A DNA stretch of 64,000 nt from an uncultured Psychroserpens sp. GTDB taxonomy: Bacteria > Bacteroidota > Bacteroidia > Flavobacteriales > Flavobacteriaceae. The stretch covers positions 124,001 through 188,000 of the forward strand of contig NZ_CANNDQ010000007.1 of the NCBI RefSeq assembly GCF_947503375.1. Direction: 5' to 3'. A model generated the notes under the pieces. It ran no database searches. It was given only the letters and a program-made list of their open reading frames with translations, and was not told where the DNA came from. The stretch's first letter is position 1. The number at the start of each line of letters is the position of its first letter. A program made the position numbers and the translations under genes. Shown here in pieces: positions 53,090 through 62,294 of the stretch.

Positions 53090-54401
53090 TATGATTTTAG
53101 CAGCAGGTACAATAGGAACAGTAGTAGCTACAGTAGCAGCGTTTTTACTTGTTACACTAGTATTAGTAGCCTTATTATTGTTTGTTAAGCAAAAATTATC
53201 ACCATCTGGTCCAGTGACTATAAAGATTAATGGTGAAAAAGAAATACAAGTTGCTTCAGGAGGTACATTATTATCTACTCTAGGAGGCGAAAAGATATTT
53301 TTACCATCGGCATGTGGTGGTGGTGGAACATGTATTCAATGTGAATGTCATGTACTTTCTGGAGGAGGCGAAGCGTTACCTACAGAGACACCACACTTTA
53401 GTAGAAAAGAATTACAACATGGTGCGCGTTTGTCTTGTCAGGTAAAAGTAAAACAAGACATGGAGATCACTATTCCTGAAGAAGTTTTCGGAATTAAAAA
53501 ATGGGAAGCCACAGTAGTTCGTAATTATAACGTAGCCTCATTTATCAAGGAATTTGTTGTTGAGATTCCAGAAGATATGAATTATAAAGCAGGTGGATAT
53601 ATTCAGATTGAGATTCCACCATGTGAAATTAAATATTCTGATATCGATATTACAGCACATCCTGAAGAGCATGAAACTCCAGATAAATTCCAAGCTGAAT
53701 GGGATAAATTTGGACTTTGGCCTTTAGTTATGAAAAATGACGAAACGGTAGAAAGAGCATACTCTATGGCCTCTTATCCTGCAGAAGGAAGAGAGATCAT
53801 GTTAAACGTACGTATTGCAACACCACCATGGGATAGAGCTAAGAATGCATGGATGGAGGTGAATCCAGGGATTGCGTCCTCATATATTTTCGCTCAAAAG
53901 CCAGGTGATAAAGTGACCATTTCAGGACCTTATGGTGAGTTCTTCATTAACGAATCTGAAAGTGAGATGTTATACGTAGGAGGAGGAGCAGGAATGGCTC
54001 CAATGCGTTCGCACTTATATCACCTGTTTAGAACCATCAAAACTGGTCGTAAAGTAACATATTGGTATGGTGGACGTTCAAAGCGTGAGTTATTTTACAT
54101 TGAGCATTTTAGAAAATTAGAAAAAGATTTCCCTAATTTCAAATTTTATATGGCACTATCTGAACCATTAGAAGAAGATAATTGGAAAGTTAAAAAAGAT
54201 ATTAATGATGAAGAAGGAGATGGTTTTGTAGGTTTTATTCACAACTGTGTAATTGATAATTACTTAAATCATCATGAAGCTCCTGAAGATATAGAATTAT
54301 ACTTCTGTGGACCCCCATTAATGAACCAAGCCGTTCAGAAGATGGGCGAAGATTTTGGTATTCCTGATGAACATATTAGATTTGATGATTTTGGAGGTTA
54401 A
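53082..54401 (+). CDS. nqrF: Na+-translocating NADH:quinone reductase subunit F
   Basis: A 439-residue electron-entry subunit. One N-terminal helix (residues about 8-32) is followed by a 2Fe-2S ferredoxin domain with cysteines in [16 protein letters not shown] near residue 75 and ARLSCQV near residue 112. The FAD/NADH reductase module follows: [15 protein letters not shown] near residue 225, [13 protein letters not shown] near residue 305 and [13 protein letters not shown] near residue 408. NADH electrons pass FAD, 2Fe-2S, then NqrD/E, NqrC and NqrB. It ends the operon; a strong terminator follows. Confidence 0.98.
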   Translation: MNSMILAAGTIGTVVATVAAFLLVTLVLVALLLFVKQKLSPSGPVTIKINGEKEIQVASGGTLLSTLGGEKIFLPSACGGGGTCIQCECHVLSGGGEALPTETPHFSRKELQHGARLSCQVKVKQDMEITIPEEVFGIKKWEATVVRNYNVASFIKEFVVEIPEDMNYKAGGYIQIEIPPCEIKYSDIDITAHPEEHETPDKFQAEWDKFGLWPLVMKNDETVERAYSMASYPAEGREIMLNVRIATPPWDRAKNAWMEVNPGIASSYIFAQKPGDKVTISGPYGEFFINESESEMLYVGGGAGMAPMRSHLYHLFRTIKTGRKVTYWYGGRSKRELFYIEHFRKLEKDFPNFKFYMALSEPLEEDNWKVKKDINDEEGDGFVGFIHNCVIDNYLNHHEAPEDIELYFCGPPLMNQAVQKMGEDFGIPDEHIRFDDFGG

Positions 54402-54425
54402 TTCGAATGAATCTCAAATACAAAT

Positions 54426-54457
54426 AAAAAAGCCAGTTTATTAAAACTGGCTTTTTT
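54426..54457. terminator. Terminator of the nqr operon
   Basis: Fourteen-base perfect arms (AAAAAAGCCAGTTT / AAACTGGCTTTTTT) with an ATTA loop. It works for nqrF and for the converging hypothetical gene. Confidence 0.92.
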
Positions 54458-54471
54458 ATTCATTTTAAGTT

Positions 54472-54921
54472 TTAAATCAACTGGTATTTTGGTTGATTGT
54501 TTTCAACTTCAAACAGTTTGGTGTAATCCATAACATTAGGAATGTTATCAAGCTCGCATAAGAACTTAATAACCTCAGACAAGCCATTAAATAACAAATC
54601 TTTGTCTTTTGGGTCTTTAGGTTTGAAATGATTGTGATGCAGTGGCAATTTATAATTACAAGCTTTCAGAAATGTAGCTTCTATATGTAGTAACTCTAAT
54701 GGAGAATACCCATTGAACCGTCTGCCTAAGTTTTGGTGGACTTTACCCACATAATTTAAATCTAATGAGCCATGGTGGTCAGATAGATGCTTCCATGCAT
54801 CAGTACGATCTAGAATATTTCCAACAGCACAACTCTTACAACATTCTGGGTGTAATTCATTGTTGTGAAAAGCAGTGTATAATTTTTTAATAGCTGTTTC
54901 TAATCGATGAGATGTTTTCAT
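54472..54921 (-). CDS. Conserved Flavobacteriaceae protein with cysteine cluster, unknown function
   Basis: A 149-residue cytoplasmic protein. It has a cysteine group in HPECCKSCAVGNILD (residues about 24-38) and a further cysteine in KACNYKLPLHH, which with nearby histidines could bind a metal or cluster. I recall related proteins being labelled Na+-NQR subunit F in databases, but no ferredoxin or flavin reductase domain is present, so that name should not be used. It converges on nqrF, separated by a terminator. The function is unknown; the link to Nqr is only positional. Confidence 0.7.
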   Translation of the reverse strand: MKTSHRLETAIKKLYTAFHNNELHPECCKSCAVGNILDRTDAWKHLSDHHGSLDLNYVGKVHQNLGRRFNGYSPLELLHIEATFLKACNYKLPLHHNHFKPKDPKDKDLLFNGLSEVIKFLCELDNIPNVMDYTKLFEVENNQPKYQLI

Positions 54922-54988
54922 GAGTTTAATGATTTTCTTTTTCGATACTAAAAAGATACAAAAATAAATCCTCCTTGGTATAGAATAT

Positions 54989-55753
54989 CTAATCAGTGTT
55001 TATTTGTATTAATTCATTATCAATTTGAGTTTTTAATATTACCGCACTTTTTTTCATCATATCCCAACGATTAATTTGCTCACGATTAACACCAAATTTC
55101 ATTAGTGCCATTTTCCAGAAGGTCTTATTTTCTTTAATGCTAAATAAATCAAGCGTATCTAAATTTGAGAGGGTTTCAACATTGATACCAACTAATGATA
55201 ACCCATCTTGATTTAGTAATAACGATTCCATATAGAGCGGTGTGATAATATCATCTGTTACCTTACGACTAGTTTCATCAGTATAGTTACTTCTAGAGGT
55301 TCTATAATAATCAAAAATTTGTTGTCGTAAAGTGTCGTTCATAACATAACTCATTGTGCCAGATGAAACTGCTTCGTCAAAAACACCACTATTGCATTGA
55401 AAATAATTATCTATTACAAATTGATACGACTGTTCAATAAAATTCGCCCTATCAATGGTATTTGGAGACGCTAATGATTGCAATAAAGTTTCAAGATTAT
55501 CAAGCCTATCATTCGATAATTTAGTGTTATTCTCTATTTGAAGAATATCTAACTTAATTTCATTTGCTAAGCTTTTAAGAAGTTCAATTTCTTGATCGCG
55601 TTCTTTTCGATATTCACTTTTATTATTTATTTGTAATGCAATTAGAATACCAATAACTACCAATATGATCTCACCAATTGCATATAGAAGATATTTGCTG
55701 AACTTGTTTTCAGAAATAAATTTCTTTTTTGCTCGTCTAAAAAATTTAATCAT
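54989..55753 (-). CDS. DUF6090-type membrane protein
   Basis: A 254-residue protein of a large Bacteroidota-specific family. The N-terminus (MIKFFRRAKKKFISENKFSKY) is basic and is followed by one transmembrane helix in GEIILVVIGILIALQINN (residues about 25-45), the family hallmark. The rest is helical and polar, probably periplasmic, with coiled-coil character near residues 50-95. The frame opens two codons earlier at 55759, but the methionine at 55753 matches the family start. Function unknown. It diverges from the DUF4846 gene. Confidence 0.8.
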   Translation of the reverse strand: MIKFFRRAKKKFISENKFSKYLLYAIGEIILVVIGILIALQINNKSEYRKERDQEIELLKSLANEIKLDILQIENNTKLSNDRLDNLETLLQSLASPNTIDRANFIEQSYQFVIDNYFQCNSGVFDEAVSSGTMSYVMNDTLRQQIFDYYRTSRSNYTDETSRKVTDDIITPLYMESLLLNQDGLSLVGINVETLSNLDTLDLFSIKENKTFWKMALMKFGVNREQINRWDMMKKSAVILKTQIDNELIQINTD

Positions 55754-55885
55754 AAGCACCTAAATTATTAGATTGATAAAATAAGCAACGTAATGTGTTA
55801 AATGATCAATAGTAAATGAATGACATTAAAAATAAGATTTTTTAGACTGAATACGAAAACTTCAATCACCTACGTTTATACTTTT

Positions 55886-56755
55886 ATGAAAAAGCCATAT
55901 CTAATTCTAATCATACTTCTCATAACTATAGCTGCTGTAGCATTTCAATTTAAGCCTGTAAAAAAGGTTGTTGAAACAGTGAAGGCTACTATTGAAACAC
56001 CAAATTTAATTGCAAAAGATAGCTTAAGTATTTTAACACGAGTTAAGCCTCCTAAAGGGTACAAACGTGTTAATTACCCTAAAGGAAGCTTTCAAGAATA
56101 CCTTCGAAATTATAAGTTGAAACCCTTTGGAAGTAAGATTGTCAATTATGACGATTCAGAATATTTTTGGCAAGGTGGTCACATAGGTGTTTTGGAAGTA
56201 CCTGTACCAAAAAATGGCCTCCAGCAATGTGCTGACGCACTAATTAGAATTAGAAGTGAATACTTATGGGAACAAAACAGGAAAGATGATATTGGGTTTA
56301 ATTTCACTTCAGGAGATTATTGTTCTTGGAAACGTTATGCAGAAGGGTATCGTCCTAAAATTAATGGAAATCAAGTGACATTCAATAAAGTAGCAAGAGC
56401 TGACCATTCAAAAGAGAATTTTTACAAATACCTAAATTTAATTTACACCTATTCAGGTACGTTATCCCTTTTTCATGAATTATCTGAGGTAGATGACAAG
56501 AACCTCAAAATAGGAGATATGTTGATTAAAGGTGGCTCTCCAGGTCATATTGTGATGATTTGTGATGAAGCGATTAACGAGGAAGGGCAGAAATTGTATT
56601 TATTATTTCAAGGAAACACGCCTGCACAAAGTGTGCATTTGGTAAAAAATTTGCAAAACTCTAATATTTCGCCATGGTATCAACTCCAAAAGGATGCAGT
56701 GATTTCTGTGTCTAATTATACATTTAGCAGTTCAAAATTTGTAAGGTTTAAGTAG
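55886..56755 (+). CDS. DUF4846 protein, exported
   Basis: A 289-residue protein with an N-terminal signal or anchor helix (residues about 5-22). The body matches DUF4846: PPKGYKRVNYPKGSFQEYLR near residue 60, QQCADALIRIRSEYLWEQNR near residue 115, FTSGDYCSWKRYAEGYRPKI near residue 140, and a late GGSPGHIVMICDEA and FQGNTPAQSVHLVKN. The histidine and Gly-rich PGH segment suggest an enzyme-like fold, but no activity is known to me. The frame opens at 55820; the ATG at 55886 begins the signal helix. Confidence 0.82.
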   Translation: MKKPYLILIILLITIAAVAFQFKPVKKVVETVKATIETPNLIAKDSLSILTRVKPPKGYKRVNYPKGSFQEYLRNYKLKPFGSKIVNYDDSEYFWQGGHIGVLEVPVPKNGLQQCADALIRIRSEYLWEQNRKDDIGFNFTSGDYCSWKRYAEGYRPKINGNQVTFNKVARADHSKENFYKYLNLIYTYSGTLSLFHELSEVDDKNLKIGDMLIKGGSPGHIVMICDEAINEEGQKLYLLFQGNTPAQSVHLVKNLQNSNISPWYQLQKDAVISVSNYTFSSSKFVRFK

Positions 56756-56775
56756 CAAGTTCGTATCTTTGTAGC

Positions 56776-57153
56776 ATGAGTAAACCACTTACAAAACAAG
56801 AACTACATAATTTAGCGATGAATCACGTTGGAAAAGATTTAGAACAACGAGGTTTTGAATTTGTAGCTATTAATAGTACATTAAAAAAGCATCCTCAATT
56901 TGTATGTATTGATAAGAATAGCCAATACTTTTTTGTGATTGTACGTGCTGTTATACTTCCAGAAAATCCGAATAATTATGATGTGGTTTGGATGGAAACA
57001 TTCAAAAAGCATGCTTTCGATAAAAATGCTAAAGTATTATACGCTGGAGTAGGGTTGGGCAATCCTAAAGGCGAAGAATTACCTGTATATTTGAACGAAG
57101 ACTATCTTATTGAGTATAATGGAATACAGGTGATTGAATCCAACCTAAATTAA
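56776..57153 (+). CDS. Small conserved protein upstream of apbE, unknown function
   Basis: A 125-residue soluble protein with no signal peptide or membrane helix. The centre (HPQFVCIDKNSQYFFVIVRAV, residues about 39-59, and MHTFKKHA-like METFKKHAFDKNAKVLYAGVGLG) suggests an alpha/beta fold, possibly nuclease-like (a Holliday-junction-resolvase type strand pattern), but I cannot place it. The gene abuts apbE with no gap and so is probably made together with it. Database labels linking it to Na+-NQR would rest on position only. Confidence 0.7.
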   Translation: MSKPLTKQELHNLAMNHVGKDLEQRGFEFVAINSTLKKHPQFVCIDKNSQYFFVIVRAVILPENPNNYDVVWMETFKKHAFDKNAKVLYAGVGLGNPKGEELPVYLNEDYLIEYNGIQVIESNLN

Positions 57154-58146
57154 ATGAAAAAACTTATTCTGCTTCTAGTGATTGCATCGTTTTCTTGTAA
57201 AAAAGAAGTAAAACAATCTATCGTTCAACCTGAAAACATCAAACTTTCTGGGCCAGTTTTTGGAACATCTTATAATGTAATTTATGATTCCAAAATCAAT
57301 TATGAAAAACAATTTGATAGCTTGTTTGCCAAAATTAACCAGTCGTTATCAACCTATATTCCAGATTCAGATATTTCAAGATTAAACAGAAATGAGGATG
57401 TAACCATTGATAATCACTTCTTGAAAGTTTTCCAGACCTCTAAGATGATCTATGAACTAACTGATGGTGCTTTTGATCCTACCATTGGAGATGTAGTAAA
57501 TGCATGGAGTTTTGGAGCTGATAAAACTAAGTTTTTGACAGATAGTATTACAATAGATAGTTTGATGCGTTTTGTGGGCTTTGATAAAGTAATGATCGCC
57601 AACAATAAAGTAAAAAAACAAACGAGTACTTATCTTGAATTTAATGCCATTGCTAAAGGGTATGGTGTTGATGTTATTGGAGTGTTTCTTGAAAGTAAAA
57701 ATATTAGGAATTATTTAGTTGAAATAGGAGGCGAAATACGCGCAAAAGGTATTAATATTGAAAAAGGGACACCTTGGCGTGTAGGCTTAGATGAACCTCG
57801 ATTTGATGGAGGACAGTCTGTTTTAAAGGCCATCACATTAAAAGATGTAGCTATGGCTACATCTGGCACCTATAGAAAATTCAAAGTAGATCAAAATGGC
57901 AATCGCTTTGCACATATTATTAATACAAAAACAGGTTACCCAACAAAAACCAATATTTTGAGTGTATCTGTAATTGCCGATGAATGTATGACTGCAGATG
58001 CTTATGCAACAGCATTTCAAGCTATGGGAACGGATAAAGTAAAAACATTTTTAGAGCAGCATCCCAAACTTAAAGTCTTTCTTATTTTTGAGAATGACCA
58101 GCAAGAATTAGAAACTTTAAGTCTAAATAATTTTCCAGAAGATTAA
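57154..58146 (+). CDS. apbE: FAD:protein FMN transferase ApbE
   Basis: A 330-residue periplasmic lipoprotein (signal LVIASFSC, lipid cysteine near residue 15) that moves FMN from FAD to threonine in target motifs such as those of NqrB and NqrC. Family segments: GPVFGTSYNVIYD near residue 33, FDPTIGDVVNAWSFG near residue 108, EFNAIAKGYGVDVIG near residue 165, LVEIGGEIRAKG near residue 190, and the Mg site DECMTADAYATAFQAMG near residue 275. Placed 2.7 kb after nqrF, it fits maturation of that complex. The stop overlaps the converging methyltransferase stop by four bases. Confidence 0.95.
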   Translation: MKKLILLLVIASFSCKKEVKQSIVQPENIKLSGPVFGTSYNVIYDSKINYEKQFDSLFAKINQSLSTYIPDSDISRLNRNEDVTIDNHFLKVFQTSKMIYELTDGAFDPTIGDVVNAWSFGADKTKFLTDSITIDSLMRFVGFDKVMIANNKVKKQTSTYLEFNAIAKGYGVDVIGVFLESKNIRNYLVEIGGEIRAKGINIEKGTPWRVGLDEPRFDGGQSVLKAITLKDVAMATSGTYRKFKVDQNGNRFAHIINTKTGYPTKTNILSVSVIADECMTADAYATAFQAMGTDKVKTFLEQHPKLKVFLIFENDQQELETLSLNNFPED

Positions 58147-58910
58147 GTCTTATAAACAACAGGAATAATTTCTCCTTTCGCCAAGCAATAGGTCTCAATA
58201 GCTTCTTCTGAAAGTGAAGTAGTGTAATCCACTTCATCTACTTTAAAACCAATAGTACGTAGTTTGTTAAAGTAGTCTAAACCATAAACTCTAACGTGAT
58301 CATATTGACCAAAGATCTTCGCTCGAGCTTTCTTATCAGTTATGGTGTCATCTTCAAAGGTAATGTCTCTAGATAAATCCTGTGGGATTTGAAATATACC
58401 ATAACCACCTGGTTTTAAAATACGATAAAGTTCTTTCATTGCTTTAGTGTCGTCTGGTATATGTTCTAAAACATGATTACATAAAATTACATCATAGCTG
58501 TTGTCTTCAAAAGGAAGGTTACAGATATCTGCTTTGACATCAGCTATAGGCGATTCTAGATCTGTTGTAGTGTATTGTAAATTAGACAGCTTTTTAAAGC
58601 GTTTTAAGAAACACTGTTCAGGAGCAAAATGTAGCACCTTTTTTTTTGCTAAAAAGAAATCGGTCTCATTTTTTAGATATAACCAAAGTAGTCTATGACG
58701 CTCTAATGAAAGTGTAGATGGTGAGAGTACATTGTTACGTTGATGACCATACCCATAAGGTAAAAAAGTCTTAAAGCGCTTACCATCAATTGGATCTACA
58801 TATTTATTCCCTTTTAGAAAAAAAGCAAGTAAAGGGCTAGCAATGTAACTCAGCCTAATAAGAACAGGTCTCGGTATAATGTTTAAAATAAATTTGAAGA
58901 GTGTCTTCAC
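58143..58910 (-). CDS. Class I SAM-dependent methyltransferase
   Basis: A 255-residue methyltransferase_11-type enzyme. After an N-terminal hydrophobic stretch (residues about 8-32) the SAM core shows VLHFAPEQCFLKRFKKL near residue 88, ADICNLPFEDNSYDVILCNHVLEHI near residue 128 in parts, and LYRILKPGGYGIFQIP near residue 165. The HFAPE in place of DxGxG is typical of a subgroup linked to surface glycan and lipid genes. The start codon is GTG, overlapping the cupin stop as TAGTG, so translation is coupled. Substrate unknown. Confidence 0.87.
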   Translation of the reverse strand: MKTLFKFILNIIPRPVLIRLSYIASPLLAFFLKGNKYVDPIDGKRFKTFLPYGYGHQRNNVLSPSTLSLERHRLLWLYLKNETDFFLAKKKVLHFAPEQCFLKRFKKLSNLQYTTTDLESPIADVKADICNLPFEDNSYDVILCNHVLEHIPDDTKAMKELYRILKPGGYGIFQIPQDLSRDITFEDDTITDKKARAKIFGQYDHVRVYGLDYFNKLRTIGFKVDEVDYTTSLSEEAIETYCLAKGEIIPVVYKT

Positions 58911-59227
58911 TATTTATAATCTTCTCTAACAGGTGAAAATATATCTGTTATTTTACAAGCCGTTATTGCTTTACCAGAATGTTGAATATTAGAAGGTATG
59001 ATCGCAAGTAAGCCAGGTGTATAAATATTTGTAATGCCATCAATAGTCATTTCAAATTGACCTTCAGTAACGATAAATATTTGCTCGTGAAGGTGTGAGT
59101 GCAAAGGTAATTCTGCTCCAGCTTCTATTTCCCAAAAAGCAGTAGTTGTATATTCACTATGAACAAAGCGGGCTTTAAAACCAGTTATGATTTCTTTCTG
59201 GTGAATATTTAAAATGTCTACATCCAT
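58910..59227 (-). CDS. Single-domain cupin protein
   Basis: A 105-residue cupin. The metal-binding motif 1 appears as LPLHSHLHEQIFIVTEGQFEMTI (residues about 40-62, in parts) with the histidines HSHxHE, and motif 2 as PSNIQHSGKA near residue 88. Many such proteins are small sugar- or metal-binding sensors or isomerases, and the role cannot be assigned. Start and stop overlap those of map (TAATG) and the methyltransferase (TAGTG), so the three are one translational unit. Confidence 0.85.
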   Translation of the reverse strand: MDVDILNIHQKEIITGFKARFVHSEYTTTAFWEIEAGAELPLHSHLHEQIFIVTEGQFEMTIDGITNIYTPGLLAIIPSNIQHSGKAITACKITDIFSPVREDYK

Positions 59228-60045
59228 TACAGTACTAAAGCTTCCCTTCTAAACTCATCTTCTTCAGTTGAGGTAATACCCAAAGCTTCATGAACATAAC
59301 CAAATGTTGATAGAATTTCAGGCTTTCCGTCAATAATAGCGATGTCGTGTTCAAAGTGAACACTTGGTTTTCCATCTTGTGTTACAATGGTCCAACCATC
59401 TTTAAGTTGCTTAACTCGATGTGTGCCACCATTGATCATAGGTTCAATGGCCACAACCATCCCCTCAATAAATTTCTTTCCCCGACCTCTACGACCATAA
59501 TTTGGCATTTCTGGATCTTCATGCATTTTACGCCCTAAACCATGACCAACGAGTTCTCTTACCACACCATAGCCATGAGCTTCACAGTGTTTTTGAATAG
59601 CATAACCTACATCTCCAACTCGATTCCCTATTTTAAGTTCACGAATCCCTACATACAACGATTCTTTGGTTACTTTAATTAGTTTTTTTGTTTCAGGAGC
59701 AACATCTCCAATTTCAAAGGTATATGCATGATCACCATAAAAACCATTCATCAATGCACCACAGTCTACAGAAACAATATCGCCATCTTCAAGAGGTCTA
59801 TTTGTTGGCAATCCATGAACTACAGCCTCATTTACACTACATAATAAAGTAGACGGACAATCGTACAAGCCTAAAAAGCCTGGTAATGCACCTTGTGCTC
59901 TAATAAAATCTTCTGCAAGCTTATCTAATTGCATTGTGGTAACTCCAACCTTTATTTCTTTGGCTAGCATTCCTAAAGTTTTTGAAACAACTAATGCGCT
60001 TTGACGCATGAGTTCAATCTCTTCTCGTGTTTTTACTATAATCAT
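59227..60045 (-). CDS. map: Methionine aminopeptidase, type I
   Basis: A 272-residue dinuclear metalloprotease removing the initiator methionine. Metal ligands appear in order: D in VSVDCGALMNGFYGDHAYTF (two aspartates, near residues 93-104), H in LVGHGLGRKMHEDPEMPNYG near residue 168, E in AIEPMINGG near residue 200, and E in PSVHFEHDIAI near residue 230. LGLYDCPSTLLCSVNEAVVHGLP shows the substrate-side histidine. Length is normal. It overlaps the cupin gene by one base and follows the HAD gene with a one-base gap. Confidence 0.96.
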   Translation of the reverse strand: MIIVKTREEIELMRQSALVVSKTLGMLAKEIKVGVTTMQLDKLAEDFIRAQGALPGFLGLYDCPSTLLCSVNEAVVHGLPTNRPLEDGDIVSVDCGALMNGFYGDHAYTFEIGDVAPETKKLIKVTKESLYVGIRELKIGNRVGDVGYAIQKHCEAHGYGVVRELVGHGLGRKMHEDPEMPNYGRRGRGKKFIEGMVVAIEPMINGGTHRVKQLKDGWTIVTQDGKPSVHFEHDIAIIDGKPEILSTFGYVHEALGITSTEEDEFRREALVL

Positions 60046-60046
60046 A

Positions 60047-60460
60047 TTATCGTTTCAAAAAAGAAAACAAGCCTTTTTTAGGTTTATTGTTTTTAATATT
60101 GAGTTCTTCATTTGCAATAAGTTGATAGACTTCTCCCCAACCCAAAATACCACCAATATTTCTATCGTCTATATAAATATCTGCATAGATCTTACGGCTT
60201 ACCTTATTATCGTATTTTTCTTCAGGAAAACTTTGGTTTACAGCATAAAATTCTATACCATTGTCTCTACAAAATTGAACAGATTCATCCAATTTATCGC
60301 CACTTCTGTAGGTCCATAAAATGAGTCTATGACCGTCTTGTTGTAAGCGTTTCATAGTTTCAAAAGCGAAAATTCGAGGTTTTCCTATTTTTGGATAAGC
60401 ATCTTCAACTATAGTGCCATCAAAGTCTATAGCTATTACTAGTTTATCTAAAAAGTTCAT
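60047..60460 (-). CDS. BT0820-type HAD phosphatase
   Basis: A 137-residue minimal HAD hydrolase. Motif I is IAIDFDGTIVEDAYP (nucleophile aspartate near residue 11), motif II the serine/threonine in HRLILWTYRSGDKL near residue 45, and motif III/IV DIYIDDRNIGG near residue 95. The fold has no cap domain, fitting the BT0820-like capless group from Bacteroides. Substrate unknown. It is in the reverse operon between gpmI and map. Confidence 0.85.
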   Translation of the reverse strand: MNFLDKLVIAIDFDGTIVEDAYPKIGKPRIFAFETMKRLQQDGHRLILWTYRSGDKLDESVQFCRDNGIEFYAVNQSFPEEKYDNKVSRKIYADIYIDDRNIGGILGWGEVYQLIANEELNIKNNKPKKGLFSFLKR

Positions 60461-60510
60461 TCGTTAGTTCTTAATAATGCTGTAAAAGTACGATAAATAT
60501 CTTTTTTAAT

Positions 60511-62034
60511 TTAGAAGCTAACTAAAGATTGTTGCGTCATGGCCTCAGGTTTTTCGACACCCATCAGTTTTAAAATAGTTGGTGCAATATCTCCCAGAAT
60601 ACCATCTTTTACAACAGTTTTATCATTATTTATTAATATAATAGGTACTGGGTTTGTTGTATGAGCAGTGTTTGGTGAACCATCTGGATTGATCATGGTC
60701 TCACAGTTTCCATGATCTGCAATTAAAATTGTGGTATAGTCTTTTTCAAGGGCAGTAGTAACTACGTCTTTAACACAAATATCAACAGCTTCACATGCTT
60801 TTATAGCAGCATCCATAACACCAGTATGCCCAACCATATCTCCATTAGCAAAATTTAGGCAAACAAAATCTACAGTACTTTTTTCTAATTCTGGTATTAA
60901 TGCATCTCTAAGTTCGTATGCACTCATTTCTGGTTTAAGATCGTAGGTCGCTACTTTAGGGGAATTTCTTAAAATTCGAGTTTCACCTTTGAAAGGTGTT
61001 TCTTGTCCTCCAGAAAAGAAAAACGTTACATGAGGATATTTTTCAGTCTCTGCGATTCTTATCTGCGTTTTATTGTGCTTTTCTAAGACTTCTCCTAACG
61101 TATTGGTTAGGTTATCTTTATTAAAAACAATTTTAATGTCTTTATAGGATTCGTCATAGTTGGTCATGGTTACATAATGTAAATCCAGCTTATGCATATT
61201 TTGTTCATGAAAATCATTTTGTGATAATGCTTCGGTTAATTCTCGACCACGATCTGTCCTAAAATTGAAAAATATAACCACATCACCATCTTTAATTTTT
61301 GCTACAATTTGATTGTTTTCATCAGTCATTACAATTGGCTCTATAAACTCATCAGTTATATTTTTATCATAGTTATCTTGGATAGCTTCTGTTGCATTTT
61401 GTGAATACTCACCGATGCCATTAACTATAGCATCATATGCTAGTTTTATACGTTCCCATCGCTTGTCTCTATCCATTGCATAATAGCGTCCAGTGATTGA
61501 TGCTAGTTTTGTATTTGTATTTTTAATTTTGCTTTCTAAGGAGGTAACAAAACCAAAGCCAGATTTTGGGTCTACGTCGCGACCATCTGTGAATGCGTGA
61601 ATGTATGAGCGTTTAACTCCATAATTTTCAGCAGCATCAATCAAGCCAAATAAATGATTAATATGTGAATGAACACCTCCGTCACTTAACAATCCTAAAA
61701 AATGAATAGGCTTATCATTTTTTTTGGCATATTCGAAAGCTTCTATCAGTACTTGTTCATCTTTAAGAGTGTTATTTTTTACTGCCAAATTTATTTTAAC
61801 TAAATCTTGATAAACTATCCGACCTGCTCCTAAATTCATATGTCCAACCTCGCTATTACCCATTTGTCCTTCAGGTAAGCCTACATGTAAACCGTCTGTC
61901 CTTAGTGAGGCATGTGAATATTTCTTGTATAAAGAATCTATAAATGGCGTATAAGCATTATCGATAGCAGAAACTTTCGGGTCTGGAGATTTTCCCCAAC
62001 CATCAAGAATCATTAAAATAACTTTGTTATTCAT
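60511..62034 (-). CDS. gpmI: 2,3-bisphosphoglycerate-independent phosphoglycerate mutase
   Basis: A 507-residue dimanganese mutase interconverting 2- and 3-phosphoglycerate. Metal and catalytic motifs: VILMILDGWGKSP at the start, the phosphoserine in GLPEGQMGNSEVGHMNLG near residue 60, HAFTDGRDVDPKSG near residue 122, GRYYAMDRDKRWER near residue 185, FVCLNFANGDMVGHTG near residue 400 and IADHGNCETM near residue 440. The frame opens at 62097, but the ATG at 62032-62034 matches the family start. First gene of the reverse operon. Confidence 0.96.
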   Translation of the reverse strand: MNNKVILMILDGWGKSPDPKVSAIDNAYTPFIDSLYKKYSHASLRTDGLHVGLPEGQMGNSEVGHMNLGAGRIVYQDLVKINLAVKNNTLKDEQVLIEAFEYAKKNDKPIHFLGLLSDGGVHSHINHLFGLIDAAENYGVKRSYIHAFTDGRDVDPKSGFGFVTSLESKIKNTNTKLASITGRYYAMDRDKRWERIKLAYDAIVNGIGEYSQNATEAIQDNYDKNITDEFIEPIVMTDENNQIVAKIKDGDVVIFFNFRTDRGRELTEALSQNDFHEQNMHKLDLHYVTMTNYDESYKDIKIVFNKDNLTNTLGEVLEKHNKTQIRIAETEKYPHVTFFFSGGQETPFKGETRILRNSPKVATYDLKPEMSAYELRDALIPELEKSTVDFVCLNFANGDMVGHTGVMDAAIKACEAVDICVKDVVTTALEKDYTTILIADHGNCETMINPDGSPNTAHTTNPVPIILINNDKTVVKDGILGDIAPTILKLMGVEKPEAMTQQSLVSF

Positions 62035-62294
62035 TGTGGTTTTAATTTGTTTCAAAGATAAAGTATAAAATGTGTTATGATTAAAATAAGATTGCAAATA
62101 TTTTCTTTTAAAGATGTATTAAACAATGATTTAACTAGTGTTAAACAGGTATGTTAATTTATGAGACACTTAACATATTTGTTTACAAATAGTTAAAAAA
62201 ATGTTATTTGTGATTTTTATTTGTAACACTAATAAAAAAAAATCGTCTATTTAATATAATCAAAAAACAATCAATTAATTTAAAATCTTTCATC
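62035..62294. promoter_or_regulatory. Divergent intergenic region with inverted repeats
   Basis: 260 bases between gpmI and the ankyrin gene, very AT-rich. TATGTTAA (62150-62157) and TTAACATA (62170-62177) form a perfect 8-base inverted repeat with a 12-base spacer; ATTTG...CAAAT arms follow at 62177-62190. TTATTTGT occurs twice near 62205-62225. A clear TTTG / TAnnTTTG pair was not found. It must hold promoters for both genes. Confidence 0.35.

Noticed and set aside
54472..54921. Naming this gene (and 56776-57153) a Na+-NQR subunit F
   Set aside because: Neither has the ferredoxin cysteines or flavin/NADH domains, which are present in the real nqrF at 53082-54401.
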